Of a stretch of DNA of 64,000 nt, positions 48,306-56,712 are shown in pieces. This DNA comes from PVC group bacterium. GTDB taxonomy: Bacteria; Verrucomicrobiota; Kiritimatiellia; CAIKKV01. The DNA lies in contig CAMDGM010000002.1 in assembly GCA_945898015.1 (NCBI GenBank), positions 62,001-126,000 of the forward strand. The letters run 5' to 3'. Position numbers and translations under genes: made by a program. Under the pieces are notes generated by a model. It was not told the origin of the DNA. It ran no database searches and worked only from the letters and a program-made list of their open reading frames with translations. The first letter of the stretch is position 1. Each line of letters opens with the position of its first letter.

Positions 48306-49489
48306 GCAGGAAGACGGGAACGCACCTCTCTTTCGACGATTTCGCCCGGCGCGCGGAGGAGGGCGACCGCCTCTGCGTCGCGTTCCTGGGCGGCTCGCTG
48401 ACCTGGGGGGCGCGCGCCAGCGATCCCCAGACGAGCTCGTACCGCGCCCTCGTCGGCCAGAAGCTGCAGGGGCGGTATCCCAAGGCGCATTTCACCTTCG
48501 TCGATGCCGCGATCGGCGGCAGCGGCGCGCAACTGGGCGCCTTCCGCCTCGACCGCGACGTTCTCGCGCGCCAGCCGGACCTGCTCTTTTTGGACTTCAC
48601 CCTCAACGACGGCGTCGACGCGACCACGCCCGACACGCTCGCCGCTCAGGAGGGGATCATCCGCCGGGTCATCACCGAGGCGCACTGCCCGGTCGTCCAG
48701 ATGTTCTTGGCCGCCCGGGAACATGTCACGGCCGGCACGACGGAGAAGATGACGCGGCGCACCGCTCATCTGGCCATCGCCGAAGCGTACGGCGTTCCCT
48801 GCGGCGACGCCATCAGCCTCATGCAGGAGACATACAAGCGCGGCGATCTCGACCTCGACGCGGTCTGGCCCCCGGAGTCGTTCGACACCTGTCATCCCGG
48901 CGACAAGGGCTACGCCCTCTATGCCGAAGCCGCGTGGAACGCCTTCACGAGGGCCGTCACGGAGAAGGTCGTCTGTCGCGCGCCAGCGAAGACGCTCCAC
49001 GGCGAGACCTATCTGCGCGTCGCGCGGGTGCGGCTCTCGTCGCTGGCCCCGTTGCCGCAAGGCTGGCGCGTGTGCGCCCCCAGCACCGACTACTGCGCCT
49101 TCGACTTCCTGATGACGCGATGGCTTGACGACGTGGCCATCGCCTCCAACTTCATTGCCCAAAGCCGCAGCGCCACCACGCCCTGCGCGCCGGCGCAGCC
49201 CCTGCGGCTGGCCTTCCAAGGCTCCTCCGTGCTGTTCTTCGGCCAGGCCACACCGCGTTCCGGCAGTTGCATGATCGTCATCGACGGCCGGGGGAAAACA
49301 TTCGACACCCGCCAGCTCGGCCCCAACAATACCGGGCGCATGTGGTTCCTGGCCGCCGACGGACTGGATCCCGCCGTCGAGCACGCTTTGGAGATCGTCC
49401 CGCTTTTCGAGGGTCAGGACAAACCCGCCGAGGTCTGCATTGAAAGCGTCTGCATCGCCGGCGGCGCCGCCACACTCTGGAAGCGATAG
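48293..49489 (+). CDS. SGNH/GDSL hydrolase
   Basis: A 398-residue protein. GTG 48293 has GGAGG seven bases upstream and overlaps the previous gene by 13 bases. The blocks are VAFLGGSLTWGA (Ser), AAIGGSGAQLG (Gly), LLFLDFTLNDGVD (Asn) and DTCHPGDKGY (Asp, His). It is a lipase/esterase-like hydrolase of about 230 residues, followed by a ~150-residue beta-rich C-terminal part. It may remove an acyl group from a sugar substrate. It is the last gene of the operon. Confidence 0.85.
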   Translation: MVRIGRKTGTHLSFDDFARRAEEGDRLCVAFLGGSLTWGARASDPQTSSYRALVGQKLQGRYPKAHFTFVDAAIGGSGAQLGAFRLDRDVLARQPDLLFLDFTLNDGVDATTPDTLAAQEGIIRRVITEAHCPVVQMFLAAREHVTAGTTEKMTRRTAHLAIAEAYGVPCGDAISLMQETYKRGDLDLDAVWPPESFDTCHPGDKGYALYAEAAWNAFTRAVTEKVVCRAPAKTLHGETYLRVARVRLSSLAPLPQGWRVCAPSTDYCAFDFLMTRWLDDVAIASNFIAQSRSATTPCAPAQPLRLAFQGSSVLFFGQATPRSGSCMIVIDGRGKTFDTRQLGPNNTGRMWFLAADGLDPAVEHALEIVPLFEGQDKPAEVCIESVCIAGGAATLWKR

Positions 49490-49571
49490 CCGCGGAAACA
49501 TTCCCGGCTCGTCCTCCGGACCGACGGCTGTGTGCCTTGGCTGCCGGCTTTTGGGAACGACGGGAACCTCG

Positions 49572-49603
49572 TTAGCCCGAGTTCGCCAGTTTGGCGGGTT
49601 TGA
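49572..49603 (+). repeat. Left terminal inverted repeat of the IS1634-like element
   Basis: Begins TTAGCCCGAGTTCGCC; 32 bp, exactly the reverse complement of 50900-50931. Confidence 0.9.
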
Positions 49604-49650
49604 CCGTCATAAGTCGTTGCAAATCAACGAAACGATCTCGAAAGTCTTGA

Positions 49651-50778
49651 CTACATTTTTAATGTGAGCGGTGCATGCGGAAGGCGAAGCTTCATTCGCG
49701 ACAGAAGCAGGGCCAGATCTTTTTCCGGTTTTGACACGACACGCAGATTGATGGCAGGTCCTTGCCGGGTTGGCAGGCGGACGTCCATGGAATGGATTTG
49801 CCTCATCTCGACCAGGAATTGCCTGGCTTCATCTCCCAAGCCGCTGGCACCCATCCAGTGTTCCAGCGTCCGCCACAGGCACAGGGAGAGAAAGCATACA
49901 AGGATATGCGCCTCAACCCGGTGCTGCAGATGGTGATCGATCGGGCGGAGGGCGAGGTCACTTTTGAGGTCGCGGAATGCGGACTCCGCTTCCGTGAGTT
50001 GGATGTACCACCGCCAAAGTTCAGCAGGGTCTTCGCAGCTCGTGTTGGTGCGCAGGATGTATGCGCCGTGGGTCTTTTCAGCCCATTCGAGCTGTCCGGG
50101 CTTCTCGTTCAAGGCGATGCCGCACGCCTCTCCGTTCTCATTGAAGAGAACTTCGCATTCAAAATGTTTGGATGCCGAGGGATACCGTTCGCTCAGTCGG
50201 CCAACGCCTTGTTGGACAGACTGCGATTTTGGGGCCTGTTTTTTAGCCAGTTGGAGACTTCGTTTTTGGATGCAAGCCCTGAACTTTTCAAGCTGCCTCT
50301 GAAGCATCGACTGCTCTTTCTTGGCCCGCTCGGCGCTCATGCAAAGGACGTAGTTCTCGTTGCCGGCACCCTTGACGAGTTTGACGCTCAAGCCCTCACG
50401 GATGCACTGCCAGCCGCCGCCATCATGGAACTCGTATTCGTATCGTTTCAGCAGGCTGCGAGGCGCCCCCATCAGGTAAAACGATTCCCTCGCCTCAAGG
50501 AACGCGATGTTCTCCTCGCTGGACATCCCCCGGTCCGTCACCCAGACGCGGTTGGCGTGCCCGTATTTCTCCTCCATGAGCTTCACGATCTGCTGCATCG
50601 TGGTCGTGTCGGCGCGGTTTCCCGCGAAAACCTCATAACCGACCGGCATCCTGTCGGGCGTCACGACAAGGCCGACGCAGACCTGCTTACAGTCGGGGCG
50701 GTTGTCGCGCGAATAACCCCGCTGAGCAAGAGGATTCAGCTCACACGCCCCCTCGAAATAGGCGCGTAAGGTCTGTTT
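49651..50778 (-). pseudogene. IS1634-type transposase, N-terminally truncated
   Basis: An open frame of about 375 codons with no usable start. It begins at AYFEGACELNPLAQRGYSRD, continues through VTDRGMSSEENIAFLE (second catalytic Asp) and IQLTEAESAFRDLKSDL (catalytic Glu), and ends at TAG 49651-49653. The upstream part, which carries the first catalytic Asp just before the YFEG motif in IS1634/IS4-type enzymes, is gone, and an in-frame TGA lies at 50779-50781. An internal ATG at 50664 would give 337 residues. Confidence 0.85.
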
Positions 50779-50899
50779 TCAATTCCGTGGTGTTGACTAC
50801 ATTTGCTTTTTTGGAAAATGGACCATGACGCTATCGAAATCCAACGCCTTTTCGGGAGCTTTCCACACCCTGCGATGGTAGTAGGACAAAAATATTCTT

Positions 50900-50931
50900 T
50901 CAAACCCGCCAAACTGGCGAACTCGGGCTAA
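50900..50931 (+). repeat. Right terminal inverted repeat of the IS1634-like element
   Basis: 32 bp, perfect inverted copy of 49572-49603. Confidence 0.9.
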
Positions 50932-51019
50932 GCTTCCCAACCGGCCTCTGAATCCTACAAGCCAATGATAACCAAAACCTTACAGCGGTTTAGCCGCAAA
51001 ACACCCGAAGGACTGGCGG

Positions 51020-51838
51020 TCATCCCCGGCGGAAGAGGCGGGGGCTTTTTCCTGTTGTTTCGTGGAAGATCCGGCTGAAGTGGAGTGGATCGGCGAAGCC
51101 AACGGTGCGGGCTATTTCGTTGACGCGCAATGCCGTCCCCTGCAGGAGTCCGCAACTGTGCCGTATCCGCAACTTGCGCAGATAGGTCATGGTGCTCTCG
51201 CCCATCACCTCGCGGAAGGTCCGGCCGAAATGGTGCATGCTCAGGCCGGCTGCATCTGCCACATCCGCCAGGGTCACTTCCGGGTCGTGAAAGTGGTCGC
51301 CCATCCAGTCGAGCGCCTGTTCAACGGCCAGGGGCCGGCGGCCGATATCCGTTGCTGATTTACGGAATTCACTTCTGGCCACAGCGAAGAGTTCCAGCAG
51401 GGCTGCCTTAATGAAGAGCGGGTCAACGTTTCCGGTGGCGACAAAGCGATTGGAGGTTTTCTGGAATGCGGCAATAAGACGGGCCGGGTCGCCCACCTGA
51501 GTCGTCTCCCGCACGGGCGATTTCCACAGGTAGTCAAAGGCGGAAACTCCTGACAGATTGAACGCGACGGCCCAGAGTTCTGCCGAGTCCTTCGGTTCCG
51601 GCGAGGCGCTGCCATGATGTGTACAACCGACTGCCAGATGATTGACCGGCAGGAACCAGGGCTTTCCGGCTACGCGCCATTCGCCGAAATTCCCGCTGGC
51701 CTGAAACAGCAATCCGGCCAGCGGCGAAGGCTTGTTGAAACTCCGCGTCCGCTGCCTGGCCGCATGGCACAGAGGCGGTGATGGACTAAGGCTCACCCAT
51801 TCCGCCAATTCATCCAGAAATACGCAGGTTTTATCCAT
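51020..51838 (-). CDS. AraC family transcriptional regulator
   Basis: A 272-residue protein using ATG 51838 (a GTG at 51844 is possible). The N-terminal ~150 residues form a cupin-like sensor of unknown ligand. The C-terminal domain has two AraC helix-turn-helices (LADVADAAGLSMHHFGRTF, then NEIARTVGFADPLHFSRIF) and ends TGKSPRLFRRG. It diverges from the Gfo/Idh gene at 51977 across a 138-bp gap and probably regulates that cluster. Confidence 0.88.
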   Translation of the reverse strand: MDKTCVFLDELAEWVSLSPSPPLCHAARQRTRSFNKPSPLAGLLFQASGNFGEWRVAGKPWFLPVNHLAVGCTHHGSASPEPKDSAELWAVAFNLSGVSAFDYLWKSPVRETTQVGDPARLIAAFQKTSNRFVATGNVDPLFIKAALLELFAVARSEFRKSATDIGRRPLAVEQALDWMGDHFHDPEVTLADVADAAGLSMHHFGRTFREVMGESTMTYLRKLRIRHSCGLLQGTALRVNEIARTVGFADPLHFSRIFHETTGKSPRLFRRG

Positions 51839-51976
51839 GTACACATAGTATCTTTATGTGGCAAACCGTCAAGCTTCAGTTACAATTAGCGGCAACAGCA
51901 ACCGAAATGTAAGCAATTGGCTCCATTTATTGAAAGGGCTTGATGCATGAACAGCGGAAGCGCAAAAGGACTATTT

Positions 51977-53092
51977 ATGAGCAAAATGAACAAACTGAAT
52001 CTCGGCATTGTCGGCGCCTGCGGACGGGGCGCCAGTTTCAAGGACGCCTGTGATGCCATGGGGCATGTCGCCATCCATGCGGTGTGCGATACCAACGCGG
52101 ATGCGCTGTCTGCCGCCCGCGAACGGCTTGGCGCATGCGAGCAGTACACCGCTTACGAGGAGATGCTCGACAAGTCCGAACTGGATGCAATCATCATCGG
52201 TACGCCCATGCACTTCCACGTGCCCATGGCCGTCGCCGCGCTGCATAAGAACCTGCATGTGCTCTCGGAGGTGACAGCCGGCGTGTCGGTCGAGGAATGC
52301 CGGCAACTGGTCGCCGCCTGCAAGGCCAGCAAAGGCATTTACATGATGGCGGAAAACTACACCTACATGCAGCCCAACGTGATCGTTCGCGAACTGGTCC
52401 GGCGCGGCCTGTTCGGCAAGACCTACTTTGCCGAGGGCGAGTACCTTCACGAGCTCAAAGAACTGAACGAAATCACCGTATGGCGCCGCAAGTGGCAAAC
52501 CGGAGTCAATGGCATCACCTACGGAACTCACAGCCTCGGCCCCATTCTTCAATGGATGCCGGGTGATCGCGTGGTTGCCGTCAGCGGGGTCGGCTCTGGA
52601 CATCACTACCGCGACCCCCGCAACGCCGAGTATGAAAACGAGGACTCCTGCCTGATGCTGTGCAAAATGGCATCGGGTGGGCTGGTCAAAATCCGCGTAG
52701 ACATGCTCTCCGACCGACCTCACTCCTGTACCAACTATCAACTCCAGGGCACGGACGGTTGCTATGAGTCGTCGCGGGCTCATGGCGAAAAGGATCGCGT
52801 CTGGCTGCGATCCCACTGCAAAGACCGTAACACCTGGCTGGACCTGGCCGAACTGACCAACGACTTTCTTCCGGATTTTTGGAAGGAAAACATGGCGCGG
52901 GGCGAGGCCGCCGGCCACGGAGGTGGTGACTTCTTCGAAATCCTCGACTTCATCAATGCCATCGAGGGCAATCGTCCAAACCCCATCGGCATCCATGAAG
53001 CCATGGATATGACCTTGCCGGGATTAGTCAGCCAGCAATCAATCCAGGCAGACGCCCGATGGATGGAGGTGCCAGATTCGCGGACCTGGTAA
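51977..53092 (+). CDS. Gfo/Idh/MocA family oxidoreductase (GH109-like)
   Basis: A 371-residue protein. ATG 51977 has AAAGGA six bases upstream. NLGIVGACGRGASFKDACDA is the NAD-binding Rossmann turn and HGGGDFFEILDFINAIEG is a conserved late motif. The usual EKP triad is HVLSEVTAGVS here, so the catalytic Lys is replaced; this is seen in a PVC-rich subclass. It probably acts on a sugar or sugar-acid substrate. The URO-D-like gene follows 50 bp later. Confidence 0.85.
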   Translation: MSKMNKLNLGIVGACGRGASFKDACDAMGHVAIHAVCDTNADALSAARERLGACEQYTAYEEMLDKSELDAIIIGTPMHFHVPMAVAALHKNLHVLSEVTAGVSVEECRQLVAACKASKGIYMMAENYTYMQPNVIVRELVRRGLFGKTYFAEGEYLHELKELNEITVWRRKWQTGVNGITYGTHSLGPILQWMPGDRVVAVSGVGSGHHYRDPRNAEYENEDSCLMLCKMASGGLVKIRVDMLSDRPHSCTNYQLQGTDGCYESSRAHGEKDRVWLRSHCKDRNTWLDLAELTNDFLPDFWKENMARGEAAGHGGGDFFEILDFINAIEGNRPNPIGIHEAMDMTLPGLVSQQSIQADARWMEVPDSRTW

Positions 53093-53142
53093 GATAATGG
53101 TGAATACAAATACAAAAAAACATGGATGCAAAGGAGCCTGAA

Positions 53143-54321
53143 ATGACCAAACCGTTTGGATATAACGAATTTAGCAATAAGTGGCAGTCCAATGCCAAAC
53201 TGGCCATGGACACCATTGCCATGCGGCCGACACGGGGGATTCCCACCGGCGGTTTTGGCATCAACGACATGCAGTGGTCGCATCTCGAAACCCTGTCCGG
53301 CAATCCGCCGGGCAGCTACCCGAAGGAGCCAGTCCGGGTCTATCGGGAATTCCAACTCGCGGCCGGTGTATGCTTCATCGATCAGTGGCTTGCCGAAAAT
53401 CCGTTGAGCATGAAGGATCAGGGGTACGACAATGACACCCAGCGCGGCGCCACTACGGGCGCGGACGAGATCGTCTGCGACGGCATGCGGATCGACTCGC
53501 CCGAAGCGGCGGTAGAACACATGGAGAAGTTTGTCTTCCCCAGGTGTGTGCAGTGGAAGCGCGGTTTTGAGGCACATGGCGACGAGGAGATCCGCAAGCT
53601 CGTTGCGGACGAAGTGGCGGTACAGCGCCTTTTCGGCATGAACATGCTCAAAGGCCCGTACAATGGGTTCTCCACGTTCCCGGGTTTCTCCTACGGGCAC
53701 TATGGCTACGCCAACTACTTCATGGCCTATGCGCTCTATCCCGAGGTCATCGAGCGCGGATTCAAGCTCCATGCCGACGCCGCCGAGGTCTACAACCGTC
53801 TCGCCGCCCGAGCCATCGTCGAGGGCGAACTGCCGCGGCTGATCCGGTTGGATCACGACATGGCCGATTCGCGCGGCATGTTGGTGGACATTAGGACGCT
53901 CGACAAGCTCTGGTTTCCGCACTTTGCCCGTTCCATCCGTCCGTTGCTGGATGCCGGCATCCGCCTGATCTGGCACTGCGACGGGAACCTGATGGACATG
54001 GTGCCGCGCCTGCTCGAATGCGGCATCGGCGGTTTCCAGGGCTTCCAATACGAAGACGGCATGGATTATGAGAAGATCTGCAGGATGAAGACCCGTGAGG
54101 GCGACGGGCTGTTCATCATCGCCGGCGTCTCGGTCACCACGACTTTGCCGCGGGGGAAACCCGCCGATGTACGACGCCAGATGGATTGGCTGGTCGAGAA
54201 GGGGCCAAAAGTCGGGCTGATGCTGGGCTGTTCCAGTTCCATCGCTCCCGGCGTGCCTTTGGATAACATGAAAACGCTGATCGAAGGCTTTGCACACTAC
54301 CGCGCGTACGGCCGCAACTAA
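53143..54321 (+). CDS. Uroporphyrinogen decarboxylase-like protein
   Basis: A 392-residue protein. ATG 53143 has AAAGGAG six bases upstream. The TIM-barrel layout and LIWHCDGNLMDMVPRLLECG match the URO-D/MtaA/CmuA superfamily, which includes corrinoid methyltransferases as well as true HemE. No HemE-specific pattern is visible, so it is unlikely to make haem. Such genes often sit beside Gfo/Idh genes in PVC sugar loci. Function unknown. Confidence 0.82.
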   Translation: MTKPFGYNEFSNKWQSNAKLAMDTIAMRPTRGIPTGGFGINDMQWSHLETLSGNPPGSYPKEPVRVYREFQLAAGVCFIDQWLAENPLSMKDQGYDNDTQRGATTGADEIVCDGMRIDSPEAAVEHMEKFVFPRCVQWKRGFEAHGDEEIRKLVADEVAVQRLFGMNMLKGPYNGFSTFPGFSYGHYGYANYFMAYALYPEVIERGFKLHADAAEVYNRLAARAIVEGELPRLIRLDHDMADSRGMLVDIRTLDKLWFPHFARSIRPLLDAGIRLIWHCDGNLMDMVPRLLECGIGGFQGFQYEDGMDYEKICRMKTREGDGLFIIAGVSVTTTLPRGKPADVRRQMDWLVEKGPKVGLMLGCSSSIAPGVPLDNMKTLIEGFAHYRAYGRN

Positions 54322-54334
54322 GGAGAAGCAGACT

Positions 54335-54839
54335 ATGGCAAGGACATCGAAGGTAACGTGGGCGTGGGCCGGGGTGAAACCTTCGCCTGCGGCGCAACGG
54401 AACTGGTGGGCATGAAACTGGTGGCGCTGTGCGACACCTCGGTCTTCCGCCTCTTCGGGTTGTGGCTTCCCGGGCACAGCAACTGGACGCGCGTGCACGG
54501 CGTCCACGGGGCCATGGAGACGACCCGCGGGCCAGGCTACTTCGGGCCCGGCCAGGTGCGGATATGGCATGACGAATGGGACTGTCCGACGGGCACGCCG
54601 AAGGAGCGCACGTATGCGCCGGACTGGCCCGAGCATGCCGACCTGGCCCGGCGCGCCGGCCACGGCGGCGGCGATTTCCGGACCAACTTCGAGTTCACCA
54701 ACGCCATCCGCTCCGGCAAGCAGCCGTTCCTGAACGTCTATCGCGGCGTGGCCATGAGCAGCGTCGGCATTCTCGCATGGAAGAGCGCGCTCGAAGGGGG
54801 CGCGCCTTTCGCCTTGCCCGACTTCAGCAAGGAGTCTAG
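54335..54839 (+). pseudogene. Gfo/Idh oxidoreductase pseudogene, 5' part
   Basis: ATG 54335 (AGGAG upstream) opens MARTSKVT, but the Rossmann turn NVGVGRGETFACGATEL follows in another frame, needing a frameshift near 54356. After ELVGMKLVALCDTS the protein jumps straight to a late segment (WTRVHGVHGAMETTRGPGYF), so about 150 central residues are missing. The frame continues through AGHGGGDFRTNFEFTNAIRS to DFSKES at the IS1380 insertion point. The 3' part is at 56547-56709. Confidence 0.8.
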
Positions 54840-55053
54840 CCCGGATTATTCACGAAACGGCCAGATGAAGGCAAATCCAAACTGAAACGGTGCTGAAACG
54901 GGAACGGGCGGCCAAACAGACCACGGTTCCGCCCCAAAACGGTGATATTCAATGGGTCAGCCGAGAAGAAAATGATGTAAAAAGCCGGATTTGGGCGGAC
55001 CCCGGCAATCCCGACTCATCGGAATGCCTGTCGCGGATGACCCTCGCCGGTCT

Positions 55054-56430
55054 TCAGCCCTTGGGGACGGCGCCGATCGCCAGCGCGCAGGCCATCCAAT
55101 CCTCAGCCCAGGGGAAGTGGCCCGTGAACTCCAACAACACACGGCGCACGGAGCTTTTGATACGAACCGCGATTTTCAACAGTCGAATGCGCAGCGTCCC
55201 CATGGTGGCCCGCCGCAGTTCCTCGTTTGCCGCATGTTCGGAAACGGTCATCATCAACGCATAGGCGGCCAGAGTCAGCAGGAGACGGAACTGATTGGCC
55301 AGGAACGAACAGCAACTGGTGCGGTCCATCGCCAGATCGTCCTTGAGGCTCTTGAGCGTGTTCTCCATGTCACTGTGGCCGTAGTAAAAATCGAAGGCCC
55401 CTTCGGAGCCGACATTTCCGGGCAAGCGATGCACGAGGAAGCGGGCGTTATCCTTAATGTTGCCCATTTCGGCGAGGACTTCGGCCTTGTAGCTCACCAT
55501 CCGGAAGGTTTTCCAGGAACCCGCCTGATAGGCCCACACGCCATATTCCCGTTTCGTCCGACCGCTCGCCTCCACGGCCGCCCGCACCCGTGTCATGACC
55601 GGCTGGACCATGTCCTTGAGCTTGCTGTTGCTGCTCATGGAGATGGCATAGCGGATCCCTTCGGCTTCCAGCCAGTCGAGCAGTCCCGGCACGGCATAGG
55701 CGGCATCCGCCCGGAAATAGAGCCGCGTGTGGGGGAAATACTCCCGGATCAGGCGCACGGTCCGGCGCAGCAGGCTGGGCACGCCGACCATGGCCGAGGC
55801 GGTCCCCGGGCGAAGCAGCGCGGCCAGCGGATATTTGCGAAGCTCGCCATCGAAGCTGACGGTCACAACCACGGGCAGATAGCACCACGTGTCGTAATGC
55901 CCGTTGAACAGCGTCAACTGTTGCTGGCCATGGGTCGGGTCGCAGGTCGGGTCCAGATCGATGAGGATGCGCTTGGGCCGGCGGGCACTACGGCGGCTTT
56001 GCTGCTGGTAATGCAAGATGTTACGCGCATAGGCTTGGCCGAGCCGCAGAAGGTCGCGGGCGTCCAACCCGTTCTCGAAGCGGGAGATCGTGGGCTGGGA
56101 TCCCAGGGCGTCGTGGGAGCCGGGGTCGCGATCGCACAGCATTTTCAGCATGCCGTCCTCCTTGAGTCGGGCCGCGTCGTTGCCGTCCGGGTATCCCAGG
56201 GCAATGGCGTAGATGCGTTGAGCCAATAATCCGGCCAGGGGATGATCCACCTTGCCGGGCATCCGAGAATCCGAGAGCGTGGCGTTCAGCGCCTGGAGCA
56301 TACCCATGCGCCGGTCGGCCGCTTTGAGCAGGATCGCGCCGCCGTCCGTGCTCAGTTTTTCGTCCGAAAAACAGGCTTCAACGGATTTTTCAAAAAGGTC
56401 TTGGAAAAGAACACCCTGTTGATCTATCAA
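55054..56430 (-). CDS. IS1380 family transposase
   Basis: A 458-residue protein beginning at TTG 56430 (LFQDLFEKSVEACFSDEKLS). KLSTDGGAILLKAADRR, ILIDLDPTCDPTHGQQQL (catalytic Asp), VVVTVSFDGELRKYPLAALL, YFRADAAYAVPGLLDWLEAE (second Asp) and a late DMENTLKSLKDDL region with the Glu fit DDE enzymes of the IS1380 group. It looks full length and intact. Confidence 0.92.
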   Translation of the reverse strand: MIDQQGVLFQDLFEKSVEACFSDEKLSTDGGAILLKAADRRMGMLQALNATLSDSRMPGKVDHPLAGLLAQRIYAIALGYPDGNDAARLKEDGMLKMLCDRDPGSHDALGSQPTISRFENGLDARDLLRLGQAYARNILHYQQQSRRSARRPKRILIDLDPTCDPTHGQQQLTLFNGHYDTWCYLPVVVTVSFDGELRKYPLAALLRPGTASAMVGVPSLLRRTVRLIREYFPHTRLYFRADAAYAVPGLLDWLEAEGIRYAISMSSNSKLKDMVQPVMTRVRAAVEASGRTKREYGVWAYQAGSWKTFRMVSYKAEVLAEMGNIKDNARFLVHRLPGNVGSEGAFDFYYGHSDMENTLKSLKDDLAMDRTSCCSFLANQFRLLLTLAAYALMMTVSEHAANEELRRATMGTLRIRLLKIAVRIKSSVRRVLLEFTGHFPWAEDWMACALAIGAVPKG

Positions 56431-56435
56431 GGCTG

Positions 56436-56500
56436 TGGAAAAGTCCTTTCGGGTAAGTTGTAACTACCTGTATCTTAGTAAGATACGAAGGACTTTTCCA
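56436..56500. repeat. Nested inverted repeats upstream of the IS1380 transposase
   Basis: TGGAAAAGTCCTT at 56436-56448 pairs with AAGGACTTTTCCA at 56488-56500. Inside lies a tight stem GTATCTT-AGT-AAGATAC at 56470-56486. The structure sits just before the TTG start and may limit transposase expression or be a binding site. Confidence 0.6.
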
Positions 56501-56546
56501 CTACTATTTTAGGTACAAGTCAGTTTTCGTGAATAATCCGGGCTAG

Positions 56547-56709
56547 CCGTGAGGCGTTTGCCAACGACCACTGGTCGCCATTCCCGGCCCACGCCCAAGC
56601 TGCCCCCGGCCAGCCACCGCCAAGTATCCGGGGCGTGGTCAAACCGTCGGCAAAGGCGCTTGCCCATGCCCGCAAGATCTGGTCCGGACAAGGGTACAAG
56701 GGAGAATAG
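56547..56709 (+). pseudogene. Gfo/Idh oxidoreductase pseudogene, 3' part
   Basis: Joined to TCTAG at 54835-54839, the frame reads DFSKESSREAFANDHWSPF and runs to TAG 56707. That is the normal C-terminal region of these oxidoreductases (DF-x-x-ESxR-x-x-x-ENDHWSPFP). The next gene starts three bases later. Confidence 0.8.
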
Positions 56710-56712
56710 GCT

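Larger units (their letters stand above)
49572..50931 (-). mobile_element. IS1634-like element, internally deleted
   Basis: A 1.36-kb element bounded by perfect 32-bp inverted repeats at 49572-49603 and 50900-50931. It contains the C-terminal two thirds of a DDE transposase on the minus strand. The N-terminal third is missing, so it cannot move on its own. The 12-bp sequence TTGACTACATTT occurs at 49647-49658 and again at 50793-50804, at both edges of the coding block, and may mark the deletion. No convincing target duplication was seen beyond a possible TA. Confidence 0.85.
54840..56542 (-). mobile_element. IS1380-family insertion sequence
   Basis: A 1703-bp element. CTAG at 54836-54839 and 56543-56546 is a target duplication flanking terminal inverted repeats that begin CCCGGATTATTCACGAAA (left end 54840; mirrored at the right end 56542). 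It contains one transposase gene. Removing the element and one CTAG restores the reading frame of the Gfo/Idh gene, which fixes the borders. Confidence 0.93.
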
